64,000 nucleotides of DNA from Terrabacter tumescens. GTDB taxonomy: Bacteria; Actinomycetota; Actinomycetes; Actinomycetales; Dermatophilaceae. Both the position numbers and the translations under genes were made by a program. The stretch is taken from positions 248,001-312,000 of the forward strand of contig NZ_BMNZ01000001.1 of NCBI RefSeq assembly GCF_014646815.1, in the 5' to 3' direction. The notes beneath the pieces were generated by a model. That model was not told where the DNA came from and did not search any database. It was given only the letters and a program-made list of their open reading frames with translations. Positions 18,285-30,261 of this stretch are shown here, piece by piece (position 1 is the stretch's first letter; each line of letters begins with the position of its first letter).

Positions 18285-19813
18285 GCGAGGAGAGCGCGCC
18301 GTCTGGCGAGAACGTCTCTGCGACAACGGAGCCGGCCGACGTCGAGGTCAAGGTGGCCGGTGCGGAGGCCAAGCCCGCCGAACCGGTCGACGACCTCGTC
18401 ACGACGCACCACACGCTCAAGGTCGGGCGTCGCCGCCTGCGCTACACCGCGACGACGGGGCGCGTCGTGCTCCGTGAGGAGGAGCACAAGGACGGCACCT
18501 TCGGCGGCCACAAGGCGCGCGCCGAACTGTCCATGACGAGCTACGTCCTCGACGACGCCGACGCCCGCACGCGCCCGGTCACCTTCGCCTTCAACGGCGG
18601 TCCCGGCAGCTCGAGCGTCTGGCTCCACCTGGGCCTGCTCGGCCCTCGCAGGGTCGTCAGCGGGGACGTCGGCGCCCTCCAGCCGCCGCCGTACGACCTC
18701 GTGGACAACCCCGAGTCGCTCCTCGCCGTCAGCGACCTCGTCTTCATCGACCCCATGTCGACGGGGTACTCCCGTGCCGTTGAGGGCGGCAAGCCGGCGG
18801 ACTACCACGGCTACCAGAAGGACATCGAGTCCGTCGCCGAGCTGATCCGGCTGTGGACCTCGCGCAACGGTCGCTGGATGTCGCCGAAGTTCGTCGCCGG
18901 CGAGTCCTACGGCACGCTCCGCGGTGCGGCTCTCGCGGAGCACCTCCAGTCCCGCTACGGGATGTACCTCAACGGGCTCATCCTCATCAGCAGCGTGCTC
19001 GACCTCAGCTCCGTCGACTTCGAGAACCAGCGCAACGACCGCGCCCACGCGCTCTACCTGCCGACGTATGCCGCCGTGGCCCACTTCCACGGCAAGCACG
19101 GCCGCCGCTCGCTGCGCTCCGTCCTCGACGAGGCGGAGGCGTATGCCGCCCGCGACTACCCGTGGGTGCTGTCCCGGGGCAACCGCCTGACGAAGGGCGA
19201 ACGGGCCGAGGCGGTGTCGACCCTGGCGCGGCTCTCCGGGCTGACCGAGGACTACGTCGACCGCGCCGACCTGCGCATCGAGCACTGGCGCTACTTCACC
19301 GAGCTGCTGCGCGACGAGCGCCTGTCGGTGGGGCGGCTCGACGCGCGCTTCACCGGTCCTGCCGCGGCAGCCATCGCCGAGAACATGGATGCCGACCCCT
19401 CGCACGACGCGATCACCGGACCCTATGCCGCGGCCTGGAACCACTACGTGCGCGACGAGCTCGGCTACGGCAGCGACCTGCACTACGAGCAGATCTCGCG
19501 TCTGGTGCACCCGTGGTCGTTCAAGGACTTCGAAGGCCGGCCGATCGACGTCTCGCCCAAGCTCGAGCGGGCCATGCGCCAGAACCCGCACCTCAAGGTG
19601 CACATCGCCTACGGCTACTACGACGGCGCGACGCCCCACTTCGCCGCCGAGGACGTCGTGGCGCACCTGCAGCTGCCCGCCGAGCGCCTCGCCAACGTCG
19701 AGCACGCCTACTACGAGGCGGGGCACATGATGTACGTCCACGAGCCGTCGCGCCTCCAGCAGAGCCGGGACCTCGCCGAATTCGTGGTGAGGAGCGCGGG
19801 CCGCGACACGTAG
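18281..19813 (+). CDS. Serine carboxypeptidase-like S10 peptidase
   Basis: A 510-residue alpha/beta-hydrolase of peptidase family S10. It shows the oxyanion segment FNGGPGSSS and the nucleophile Ser209 in AGESYG; a late GYYDGATPHFAAE and YEAGHMMYVH supply the Asp and His. There is no signal peptide (the first 40 residues are acidic and hydrophilic), so it seems cytoplasmic, unlike eukaryotic members. GTG 18281 overlaps the HIT stop codon and implies translational coupling. It sits between HIT and phoH. Confidence 0.88.
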   Translation: MSEESAPSGENVSATTEPADVEVKVAGAEAKPAEPVDDLVTTHHTLKVGRRRLRYTATTGRVVLREEEHKDGTFGGHKARAELSMTSYVLDDADARTRPVTFAFNGGPGSSSVWLHLGLLGPRRVVSGDVGALQPPPYDLVDNPESLLAVSDLVFIDPMSTGYSRAVEGGKPADYHGYQKDIESVAELIRLWTSRNGRWMSPKFVAGESYGTLRGAALAEHLQSRYGMYLNGLILISSVLDLSSVDFENQRNDRAHALYLPTYAAVAHFHGKHGRRSLRSVLDEAEAYAARDYPWVLSRGNRLTKGERAEAVSTLARLSGLTEDYVDRADLRIEHWRYFTELLRDERLSVGRLDARFTGPAAAAIAENMDADPSHDAITGPYAAAWNHYVRDELGYGSDLHYEQISRLVHPWSFKDFEGRPIDVSPKLERAMRQNPHLKVHIAYGYYDGATPHFAAEDVVAHLQLPAERLANVEHAYYEAGHMMYVHEPSRLQQSRDLAEFVVRSAGRDT

Positions 19814-19816
19814 ACT
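19811..19816 (+). promoter_or_regulatory. Putative -10 box of phoH (leaderless)
   Basis: TAGACT overlaps the stop of the peptidase gene. It is ten bases before ATG 19827, which favours that ATG over the GTG at 19818 lying almost against the box. Confidence 0.55.
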
Positions 19817-19826
19817 CGTGACCACG

Positions 19827-20986
<1,160 letters not shown>

Positions 20987-20990
<4 letters not shown>

Positions 20991-21454
20991 GCATCGACGT
21001 CCTCAACGAGACCGACGCCGACGTCGACGAGCTCGAGCTGCTCGCCTGCGCGCAGTACGTCATGGAGCAGATGCGGGTGCACCCACAGGCCGACCTCTGC
21101 ATCAAGCTCGTCGACGAGGCCGCCATGGAGGTGCTCCACGTGCAGTGGATGGACCTCCCGGGCCCGACCGACGTCATGAGCTTCCCGATGGACGAGCTGC
21201 GACCCGGCCGCGAGGGCCAGGAGCCCGAGGAGGGCACGCTCGGCGACATCGTGCTGTGCCCGTCCGTCGCGACCAAGCAGGCGGTCGAGGCCGGCCACGC
21301 CCCGATCGAGGAGATGCTGCTGCTGACGACGCACGGCATCCTGCACCTGCTCGGCTACGACCACGCCGAGCCCGACGAGGAGCGCGAGATGTTCGAGCTG
21401 CAACGCCAGCTGCTGCTCACGTTCCTCGCCACGCGCAACCGACCGAGCGCCTGA
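20987..21454 (+). CDS. ybeY: Endoribonuclease YbeY (rRNA maturation)
   Basis: A 155-residue zinc metalloenzyme. The zinc site is His116, His120 and His126 in [19 protein letters not shown]. The family core [14 protein letters not shown] and [10 protein letters not shown] are also present. YbeY matures the 3' end of 16S rRNA and takes part in ribosome quality control. It overlaps phoH by four bases and leads into the CBS-domain gene, matching the conserved phoH-ybeY-corC-era order. Confidence 0.97.
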
Positions 21455-21473
21455 GCGCGGACGAGAGACCGAG

Positions 21474-22787
21474 ATGTTCCCGCAGTTCGCCCTCCCGGCG
21501 CTCGTCAGCATCGTCGTGGCGTTCCTGCTCTCGGCCGCCGAGGCCGCGATCTTCCGCATGTCCCGCGTGCGCGCCCAGGAGCTCTTCGAGGAGGGGCGCT
21601 CGGGCGCGAAGTCGCTCATGACCGTCGTCGGTGACTCACCGGCCTACCTGTCGGTGATCGCGTTCCTGCGCGTCGTCGCCGAGGCCACCGCGGCCGTGCT
21701 CGTGACCCTCGCCGTCGCCGGCCAGGTCGAGTCGACGTGGAGCCGGGCCCTGATCAGCATCGCGATCATGGCGGTCGTGTCGTTCGTCGTCGTCGGCGTC
21801 TCGCCGCGCACCCTCGGCCGCCAGAACTACGACACGGTGGCCCTGTGGAGCGCGCCGTTCGCCGTCGGGCTGCGGCGCGTGCTCGGCCCGGTGGCCAAGC
21901 TGCTCGTCGTGCTGGGCAACGCCGTGACGCCCGGCAAGGGCTACACCGACGGCCCCTTCCAGACCGAGTCCGAGCTGCGCGACCTCGTCGACATGGCCGG
22001 CGACTCCGACGTCATCGAGGCCGACGAGCGGGAGATGATCCACTCCGTCTTCGAGCTCGGCGACACCCTCGCTCGAGCCGTCATGGTGCCGCGCACCGAC
22101 ATGGTCGTGCTCGACGCGGACAAGACCCTGCGCAGCGCGATGTCCCTCTTCCTGCGGTCCGGCTTCTCCCGGATCCCCGTCGTCGGCGAGGACAGCGACG
22201 ACGTGCGGGGGCTGCTGTACTTCAAGGACGTCGCGCGCCGGCTCAACGCGGCGCCGGAGGACGGTCGTCACCTCGCGACCGAGGTCATGCGTCCCATGCA
22301 CTTCGTGCCTGAGAGCAAGCCGGTCGACGACCTGCTGCGCGAGATGCAGCGCGACCAGAACCACTTCGCGATCGTCGTGGACGAGTACGGCGGCACCGCC
22401 GGACTCATCACGATCGAGGACATCATCGAGGAGATCGTCGGCGAGATCGCCGACGAGCACGACCGCGAGGCGCCCGGCGTCGAGCAGCTCGAGGACGGCA
22501 CCCTCCGGGTCCCGGCCTCGATGGACATCGACGACCTCGCCGAGCTCTTCGACGTCACCATCGACGAGGAGGACGTCGACACCGTCGGTGGCCTGCTCAC
22601 GAAGGTCATCGGACGTGTCCCGATCGTCGGGTCGTCCGGTACGGTCGCTGGGCTGGAGCTGACGGCCGAGCGGATGGCCGGTCGACGCCACCGCGTCGCG
22701 TCGGTCATCGTGCACCGGGCGCCGGTGCCCGAGGACGACGCCGCGCACCACGAGACGGAGGACGCCCATGGCCACGCAGGACGCTGA
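21474..22787 (+). CDS. CNNM/CorC-type membrane protein with CBS domains (hemolysin family)
   Basis: A 437-residue protein with an N-terminal DUF21 membrane domain (four hydrophobic segments in about 1-135), two CBS domains (about 195-330, including MVPRTDMVVLD and EYGGTAGLITIEDIIEEIVG) and a C-terminal transporter-associated domain. Relatives take part in magnesium or cobalt homeostasis; the hemolysin name is historical. The last 20 bases overlap era, so the two are coupled. The C-terminal tail is His/Asp/Glu-rich. Confidence 0.9.
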   Translation: MFPQFALPALVSIVVAFLLSAAEAAIFRMSRVRAQELFEEGRSGAKSLMTVVGDSPAYLSVIAFLRVVAEATAAVLVTLAVAGQVESTWSRALISIAIMAVVSFVVVGVSPRTLGRQNYDTVALWSAPFAVGLRRVLGPVAKLLVVLGNAVTPGKGYTDGPFQTESELRDLVDMAGDSDVIEADEREMIHSVFELGDTLARAVMVPRTDMVVLDADKTLRSAMSLFLRSGFSRIPVVGEDSDDVRGLLYFKDVARRLNAAPEDGRHLATEVMRPMHFVPESKPVDDLLREMQRDQNHFAIVVDEYGGTAGLITIEDIIEEIVGEIADEHDREAPGVEQLEDGTLRVPASMDIDDLAELFDVTIDEEDVDTVGGLLTKVIGRVPIVGSSGTVAGLELTAERMAGRRHRVASVIVHRAPVPEDDAAHHETEDAHGHAGR

Positions 22788-23763
22788 CCGCAAGGCCGCT
22801 AAGGCCAGCAAGGCCGGCACGGCCGACACGCAGCTGTCCCAGGGAGGGCGCTCCGACGACTACCGAGCCGGGTTCGCCTGTCTCGTGGGCCGGCCCAACG
22901 CCGGCAAGTCGACGCTGACCAACGCCCTCGTCGGGCAGAAGGTCGCCATCACGAGCTCCAAGCCGCAGACGACCCGACACACGATCCGCGGCGTCGCGAC
23001 GACGCCGACGGCGCAGGTGATCCTCGTCGACACCCCCGGGCTGCACAAGCCGCGGACCCTGCTCGGGCAGCGGCTCAACGACCTCGTCCGCGAGACGCTG
23101 CTCGAGGTCGACGTCATCGGCTTCTGCCTGCCCGCCGACCAGCGCATCGGCCCCGGCGACACCTTCATCGCCAACGAGCTCAAGGAGCTGCGCTCGATGC
23201 GCCGCCGACCCGTGGTGGCCATCGCCACCAAGGCCGACGCTGTCGACCGCGAGCGGCTCGCCGAGCACCTCATGGCGATCGACCGGCTGGGGGAGTGGGA
23301 CGCGATCATCCCCTGCTCGGCCGTCTCCGGCAGCCAGGTCGAGGAGGTGCGCGACGTGCTCGCCTCGTTCCTGCCGCGCTCGCCCCAGCTCTACCCCGAC
23401 GGGGTGCTCACCGACGAACCCGAGATGGTGATGATCGCCGAGCTCGTCCGTGAGGCCGCGCTCGAGGGTGTGCGCGACGAGCTGCCGCACTCGCTGGCCG
23501 TCGTCGTCGAGGAGATGGTCCCGCGTGAGGACCGCCCGGAGGACAGCCCGCTGCTCGACGTGCGCGTCAACGTCTTCGTCGAGCGCCCCAGCCAGAAGGC
23601 GATCGTCATCGGGCGTGGCGGGAGCCGGCTGCGCGAGGTCGGCACCAACGCCCGCAAGGGCATCGAGGCGCTGCTCGGCCAGAAGGTCTACCTCGACCTG
23701 CACGTCAAGGTCGCCAAGGACTGGCAGCGGGACCCGAAGCAGCTCCAGCGCCTCGGCTTCTGA
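22768..23763 (+). CDS. era: GTPase Era
   Basis: A 331-residue ribosome-assembly GTPase that binds the 3' end of 16S rRNA. G1 is GRPNAGKST at 41-49. G2 lies in the TTRHTIRG region, G3 is DTPGL, and G4 reads TKAD instead of the usual NKxD, as in many actinobacterial Era proteins. A KH domain follows (VFVERPSQKAIVIGRGGSRL). A lysine-rich N-terminal extension of about 35 residues precedes the domain. It starts inside the preceding gene, with GGAGG in frame upstream. Confidence 0.96.
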   Translation: MATQDADRKAAKASKAGTADTQLSQGGRSDDYRAGFACLVGRPNAGKSTLTNALVGQKVAITSSKPQTTRHTIRGVATTPTAQVILVDTPGLHKPRTLLGQRLNDLVRETLLEVDVIGFCLPADQRIGPGDTFIANELKELRSMRRRPVVAIATKADAVDRERLAEHLMAIDRLGEWDAIIPCSAVSGSQVEEVRDVLASFLPRSPQLYPDGVLTDEPEMVMIAELVREAALEGVRDELPHSLAVVVEEMVPREDRPEDSPLLDVRVNVFVERPSQKAIVIGRGGSRLREVGTNARKGIEALLGQKVYLDLHVKVAKDWQRDPKQLQRLGF

Positions 23764-23803
23764 CACGCGCCACGACCGCTCTCGCGGCGTGGGCGGCGTC
23801 GTC

Positions 23804-23809
23804 TAGCCT
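23804..23809 (+). promoter_or_regulatory. Putative -10 box of VOC gene (leaderless)
   Basis: TAGCCT lies six bases before GTG 23816; no ribosome binding site is present. Confidence 0.55.
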
Positions 23810-23815
23810 GCTCCG

Positions 23816-24181
23816 GTGGGCAGCCCCATCCAGCGCCGAGTCGGCCAGGTCTTCGTCCCCGTGCGTGACATGGCAGCCGCCATCGGGTGGTATGCCGCGT
23901 TGCTGGGCTTCGAGCCCGGCGCCGCGTCCCACGAGGGCACCATCTACGACATCCCCACCGACGGGGAGACGCGGCTGTCCCTCGACGCGAACCGCCCGGA
24001 CTTCGAGGCGAGCGGCCCGCCGCGCTTCTTCCTCTGGACCGATGACATGGCGGCGACCGTCGCACACCTTCGCGCCCTGGACGTGAGGATCACCTCTGAC
24101 GTCGAGGACATCGGCAGCGTCTTCCTCGTCCAGTTCGAGGACCCCGACGGCAACGCGCTCATGGTCTGTCAGCGCGCCTGA
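23816..24181 (+). CDS. VOC family protein (glyoxalase/bleomycin-resistance fold)
   Basis: A 121-residue single-domain protein with the vicinal oxygen chelate pattern. It has an early VFVPVRDMAAAIGWYAALLGFEP and a late FLVQFEDPDGNALMVCQRA; the pattern xFxDPDGN is a family mark. The domain can serve dioxygenases, glyoxalases or drug-binding proteins, and no substrate can be inferred. GTG 23816 appears to be leaderless. It stands alone after era. Confidence 0.85.
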   Translation: MGSPIQRRVGQVFVPVRDMAAAIGWYAALLGFEPGAASHEGTIYDIPTDGETRLSLDANRPDFEASGPPRFFLWTDDMAATVAHLRALDVRITSDVEDIGSVFLVQFEDPDGNALMVCQRA

Positions 24182-24197
24182 CCTCACCTCCCGGTCC

Positions 24198-24203
24198 TAG
24201 ACT
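24198..24203 (+). promoter_or_regulatory. Putative -10 box of the 24222-25822 unit
   Basis: TAGACT is 18 bases before ATG 24222, leaving a short leader that contains AAGGAGG (24210-24216). Confidence 0.5.
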
Positions 24204-24221
24204 CCGGCCAAGGAGGCAGAC

Positions 24222-24371
24222 ATGTCGGAGACCGCTGCACACGACCACGAGCTCGAGGTCCTCGAGGAGGACCAGACGGTCCCGCCACGGCCTGAGGAGC
24301 AGGTCGCCGACGCCCGGAACTCGGCGTCGAGTGACGCCGACACCGAGGCGGATGCTGCGGGACCGCCATGA
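24222..24371 (+). CDS. Small acidic protein of unknown function (49 aa)
   Basis: A 49-residue open frame, rich in Glu and Asp, with no hydrophobic segment. It has an ideal ribosome binding site (AAGGAGG, five bases before the ATG) and a -10 box. Its stop codon overlaps the start of the next gene (ATGA at 24368-24371). Those three signs make it a real gene despite its size. It resembles nothing I recognise. It could be a partner of the larger protein downstream or a translational coupler. Confidence 0.65.
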   Translation: MSETAAHDHELEVLEEDQTVPPRPEEQVADARNSASSDADTEADAAGPP

Positions 24372-25822
24372 GCGCGTCCTTACCGGGCGCGCCGGACGAC
24401 CCCTGGGGCCGAGACGACCCACCGGCGGTGGCCGAGGTCGACCTCGAGCCGCTCCCGCCTGTCTTTGCGCAGGTCGTCGCCGCGTTCGAGGCCGGGGACC
24501 AGGTGGTCGTGGCGCCCGGTGACCCGACCTCGCCTCCCGGCCTCGGCGACCTGCCCGAACTCACTGAGCTCGTCGACGCCGGCTGGCACGCCCTTCCTAC
24601 AGGGTGGGTGGGGCATGAGACTGCGCTGCTGCCCGCCGTGTGGCCTCGGGAGCATCGGACGTGGGTCCCGGACCGCCTGCCACGGTTCGTCGCCGTCTCG
24701 TACGGCGCTGACGAGACCTACCTCGAGCCCTCGCACGAGAACCCTGCCCACGAGCGCTGGCAGCTCGCCAGATCGGCGCGAGCCGTCGGAATGCCCCCGC
24801 CACCGCACGGACGGCTGTGGCTGCTGCGGTCGCCGTGGACGGACATGAGCGTTGCCAGTCTGCTGCTGCTCCTGCGGCAGGTCCGTGATGACGAGCAGCT
24901 CGGCTGGGAGCCGAGCGGGATCATGAAGGCGGCCCGCCGTGTGCTGGCCGGCACCGAGGACGAGGCCTGGCAGCGGTGGCGTGGGAGAGAGGCAGAGGCG
25001 GCGCGGGCGTGGCGTGGCAGCGGCGCGCCGGGACGTGACGTGGACCGGTGGGTAGCCCGGGGCCTGCGGCCCGATGACGTCCGGGTCCTGACGACCGCCG
25101 TGGACGAGGGAGGGGCTGGTCTCACGGTGGAGGAGGGCTGCGCCTGGGCCGAGGTGATCCAAGGTGGCGACGGGCCGGCGGACGTCGTACGGCGGATCAT
25201 CGGGTGGCGCAAGGCCGGTCTGGCGGCGGATGCGCCGGTCGGACGGCTGGCTACCGTCCTGTGGGAGCGACGCCCCGACGAGGTCGCTGGTTGGCTGGCG
25301 GCCGGCTTCACCGCGGAGGACATCGCCGCGTGGGACGCCCAGGACCTGCCGCTGGCACTGCGCTGGCGTGACGCCGGTTTCGGTGTCCGTGAGGCGCGGC
25401 GGCTGGTCCTCGCCGACGCGACCCTGACGCCCGAAGAGGCCGAGGCCTTCGATGTCGCCGGCATCGAGCCTTCGCGACGGGTCCGGTGGGTGGCCGCTGG
25501 TTTCCCGGCCGCGGAGGCGCGGGAATGGACAGACGTCGACGTCGTCGCATGCGAGGCGCGCGTCTGGAGATCCCTGGGTCTCGGGCCCACCGATGCACGA
25601 GCACAGCGCGCTGCCGGCGAGGGCGGCCACCTGCCGCTCGGTTTCGAGAGCGGGTGGACGGCCATGGGACCTGACCGTGATGACATGAGCTTCGGGGTCG
25701 CCGACCCGCCCGGGACCCGGGGGAGCCTGGCCGCGCAGCAGTCGATGCAGCCGTGGGGCATGCCGGGCGCCGCACACCCCGATTACGTCGAACCAGCGGC
25801 GGAGACGCAGATCGACCTCTAG
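24368..25822 (+). CDS. Uncharacterised protein with repeated W-x-x-x-G-[FL] helical units
   Basis: A 484-residue soluble protein that I do not recognise. Residues 1-190 have no clear motif beyond a Pro-rich start. From about 228 to 405 a short pattern recurs: RWVARGL (228), GWRKAGL (280), GWLAAGF (309), RWRDAGF (333), RWVAAGF (374) and VWRSLGL (400), each followed by an acidic or alanine-rich helix. This looks like an array of short alpha-helical repeats. The C-terminus is Pro/Gly-rich. The start overlaps the stop of the 49-residue gene. No signal peptide or membrane helix is seen. Confidence 0.7.
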   Translation: MSASLPGAPDDPWGRDDPPAVAEVDLEPLPPVFAQVVAAFEAGDQVVVAPGDPTSPPGLGDLPELTELVDAGWHALPTGWVGHETALLPAVWPREHRTWVPDRLPRFVAVSYGADETYLEPSHENPAHERWQLARSARAVGMPPPPHGRLWLLRSPWTDMSVASLLLLLRQVRDDEQLGWEPSGIMKAARRVLAGTEDEAWQRWRGREAEAARAWRGSGAPGRDVDRWVARGLRPDDVRVLTTAVDEGGAGLTVEEGCAWAEVIQGGDGPADVVRRIIGWRKAGLAADAPVGRLATVLWERRPDEVAGWLAAGFTAEDIAAWDAQDLPLALRWRDAGFGVREARRLVLADATLTPEEAEAFDVAGIEPSRRVRWVAAGFPAAEAREWTDVDVVACEARVWRSLGLGPTDARAQRAAGEGGHLPLGFESGWTAMGPDRDDMSFGVADPPGTRGSLAAQQSMQPWGMPGAAHPDYVEPAAETQIDL

Positions 25823-25877
25823 CCTCGTGCCGCCGGCCCGTGGGGGTGACGGGCGTGACAGGAGAGGGGATCCGACG

Positions 25878-26705
25878 ATGCCGACGAGCCGGTACGCGTA
25901 CACCGACGTCACGGACCGCGCCGACCTCTCCTCGCCCTATCCGGAGGTGGTCGCCGCCTTCGAGGCGCTCGGCTGGCGCGCGGCCGGGCGCTACACCATG
26001 GAGTACCCGCCCCAGGACACCGAGCGAATCGTGTCCGGCTACCGCGAACCGGCTCGCTCCGAGTTCCGAGCCCACCTGCCCGACGTCGCCACCGTCCTGC
26101 TGGCGCCCGACGGCACGGCAGCCGCCTTCGTCTCGTGGTTCTGGGACCAGCCGTCGGTCCGGTTGGCCAGCATGTCTGCGGATGGCACCCTGGTCGAGAC
26201 CGCGCGGCTCTGGACGCGCAAGCCGCCGTGGCCCCGGGCCCTGCGCTCCGGCTGGGCCGGGATGGACCTGCGCGAGGAGATGGAGCGCAGCAGTGTGCCG
26301 AGCCGGGGGCGGTCGGTCCGTGCGGTCGCCCTCGGTGATCCCGGCGAGATCACCCGCCCGGTCGTCGCGGGAGCGCTTGTGGACGCGCACCTCGAGCACG
26401 TCGCGGAGCTCTCAGCCTCTCCGGTCGTGCTCGAGGACGTCCAGGACGCGATCTCGCTGCGACGCAAGGCGTTCGAGCACGACCTTCGGGTGCGCAAGCG
26501 TGTGATCCGGGTGCTGTTCGCGCTGGTGCTCGTGGTTGCCGCCGTGCTGGGCCTGCTCTCCGGCCTCATCCCCCAGACGCGCCGCGCGACGGACGTCTGG
26601 CTCGTGGTCGAACTGGTGGTCCTGGTGAGCGCCGTGGTGTGGGCGCAGGGATGGCTCCTGAGACACGTGTCCTACTGGCGATGGATCCGTCCCGCCTACC
26701 GCTGA
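25878..26705 (+). CDS. Uncharacterised protein with two C-terminal membrane helices
   Basis: A 275-residue protein. Residues 1-195 are soluble, with W-rich segments such as VSWFWDQPSVRLASM. Two hydrophobic helices near the C-terminus (about 214-238 and 244-266) probably form a hairpin in the membrane. ATG 25878 follows GGAGAGGGGA. It may be functionally linked to the preceding unknown gene, from which it is separated by 55 bases. I recognise no family. Confidence 0.7.
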   Translation: MPTSRYAYTDVTDRADLSSPYPEVVAAFEALGWRAAGRYTMEYPPQDTERIVSGYREPARSEFRAHLPDVATVLLAPDGTAAAFVSWFWDQPSVRLASMSADGTLVETARLWTRKPPWPRALRSGWAGMDLREEMERSSVPSRGRSVRAVALGDPGEITRPVVAGALVDAHLEHVAELSASPVVLEDVQDAISLRRKAFEHDLRVRKRVIRVLFALVLVVAAVLGLLSGLIPQTRRATDVWLVVELVVLVSAVVWAQGWLLRHVSYWRWIRPAYR

Positions 26706-26792
26706 CGCGCTCCTCCGTCGTCCACGGATCGGGCAGGGGTCTCACGATGCGGGCACCGGTCCCGAGGGGTGGACGCGACGGGACGACCGGCA

Positions 26793-26798
26793 TACGGT
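26793..26798 (+). promoter_or_regulatory. Possible -10 box of the leuA leader
   Basis: TACGGT lies 15 bases before the leader-peptide GTG. It overlaps a copy of the CGGCATAC octamer (26788-26795). The -35 region is not recognisable. Confidence 0.35.
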
Positions 26799-26813
26799 GA
26801 ACAGGTGCGAGCG

Positions 26814-28671
<1,858 letters not shown>

Positions 28672-28705
28672 GCGGACGTCCGATCTGACGCCCACTTCGG
28701 TGGGG

Positions 28706-28711
28706 TAGCGT
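28706..28711 (+). promoter_or_regulatory. Putative -10 box (leaderless) of membrane glycosyltransferase-like gene
   Basis: TAGCGT is eight bases before ATG 28720, without a ribosome binding site. Confidence 0.5.
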
Positions 28712-28719
28712 CTGGCGCC

Positions 28720-30240
28720 ATGGAGTCCCCGGTCGGTCGAGTGCTACTTCGACTGGCCGGGGTCTCGCTCGTCGCGGTCGCCGTCGTGGGGCTCGTGGCG
28801 CCGCGTGCGGTCAACGTCGCGCACCGCTGGCAGGTGGTCGTGCCCGTCGCCGTCGTGCTCGTCCTGCTCGCGGCGATGCTCCGGCTCCCGCGCTGGGCCA
28901 AGAGCCGCTGGTCGCCGGTCGTCATCTCTGTCGGCGGTGGCGCGGTGGCCACGGTCATCGGCCTCATGACGCGCTACCACTACGGCTGGGACGCGCGCGT
29001 CGTCCTGGACATGGCCCGGGCGTTGCAGGCCGGTCGTCCGCTCAGCCCCGCTGACTACGACTACCTCTCGCTCTACCCCAACAACCTGCCGTTGCTCGCC
29101 ATAGATCGTATGGGCGCCGCTGTCGCACAAGCGTTCTCGCTCGCGCCGGACGCGGTCCTCATCCCGCTCAACGGCGTCTGCGTGGCCGCGACGCTGTATG
29201 CCGTGCACCTCCTCGTCGTGCAGGTTGCCGGCCGCGGCCCTGCCGTCGTCGCGCAGCTCGTGACGCTCCTGCTCGTCGGCACGAGCCCCTGGCTCGCCGT
29301 GCCCTACACCGACTTCTACGCCATGCCGTTCGTCGTCGGGGGAGTGGCCCTCGCCGTCCGCGCGCTGACCCCGCGTCCGCGCACCGGCCGGGTGGTCCTG
29401 TGGCTGCTCGCCATCGTGTCGGTGTCGATCGCCTACGCCATCAAGACGACGCCGGTCGTCATCGCCATCGCGGCGGTGCTGACGGCCGTCGTCGCGATGT
29501 TCGACCACGACCTCGCCCCCGGCCGACGCGTCGGGGCCATCGTCGCCTGTGCCGCGTCAGCCCTGGCCTTCGTCGCCCTCGGCACCGGGCTCTCGACAGC
29601 GGCAGCCACCGTGGCCGGCGTCGACTCCTCGCGCATCGACCCCTCGGTGACACCCCCGGTCCTGTGGTGGGTGGCCCTGGGCGCCGACGCGCAGCGCGCG
29701 CCGAGCGGCGTCGTCAACTACGGCGCCTACTCGCGGGACATGGTCGATGCCCTCAACGGCCGCACCCCGGACGAGATGAGGACGTATGCCGCCGACTTCC
29801 TCGGCGACCGGTGGGCCGAGCGCGGCCTCGGGGGGACCCTCGCCTTCTACGGCAACAAGGCGGCGTGGAACTGGGGCGACGGGATGTTCTGGGCCTGGGG
29901 CGAGGGGCCGGACTCGCTGCCCGGCACCCTCGCGCCGGCGACGGGGGTCACCGGGATCGTCCACGACCTCAACGGCTTTCAGGGCGCCGGATACCAGCTG
30001 CGCGCCGACCTCACCCAGGCCCTGTGGCTCGCCGTCCTGCTCGTGGCCGGAGTGGGGCTGCTCCGCGCGCCGTACCGCCGCGAGACCCTGCTCGTCGCTG
30101 CGTCCGTGCTCGGCATCGCGGCGTTCACGCTGGTGCTGCAGGGCCGTTCGCGCTACCTGTTCGCGTTCGTCCCCCTCGTCGGGGCGCTGGCCGCGATGGT
30201 GCACGCCTCGCTGCCGCGGCTCGGACGCCGCGCGCCCTGA
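28720..30240 (+). CDS. Polytopic membrane protein, GT-C glycosyltransferase-like
   Basis: A 506-residue protein with about ten hydrophobic helices. A loop after the second or third helix contains YHYGWDARVVLDMARAL, placing an acidic residue where GT-C enzymes (the PMT/GT39 and mannosyltransferase class) bind the lipid-linked sugar donor. A late loop with NWGDGMFWAWGEG is exposed. By fold and topology it may transfer sugars from polyprenyl-phosphate donors outside the membrane, in protein or cell-wall glycosylation. The family assignment is by pattern only. Convergent with the next gene, 21 bases away. Confidence 0.7.
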   Translation: MESPVGRVLLRLAGVSLVAVAVVGLVAPRAVNVAHRWQVVVPVAVVLVLLAAMLRLPRWAKSRWSPVVISVGGGAVATVIGLMTRYHYGWDARVVLDMARALQAGRPLSPADYDYLSLYPNNLPLLAIDRMGAAVAQAFSLAPDAVLIPLNGVCVAATLYAVHLLVVQVAGRGPAVVAQLVTLLLVGTSPWLAVPYTDFYAMPFVVGGVALAVRALTPRPRTGRVVLWLLAIVSVSIAYAIKTTPVVIAIAAVLTAVVAMFDHDLAPGRRVGAIVACAASALAFVALGTGLSTAAATVAGVDSSRIDPSVTPPVLWWVALGADAQRAPSGVVNYGAYSRDMVDALNGRTPDEMRTYAADFLGDRWAERGLGGTLAFYGNKAAWNWGDGMFWAWGEGPDSLPGTLAPATGVTGIVHDLNGFQGAGYQLRADLTQALWLAVLLVAGVGLLRAPYRRETLLVAASVLGIAAFTLVLQGRSRYLFAFVPLVGALAAMVHASLPRLGRRAP

Positions 30241-30261
30241 GCCGCGGCACCGAGGCAGCGA

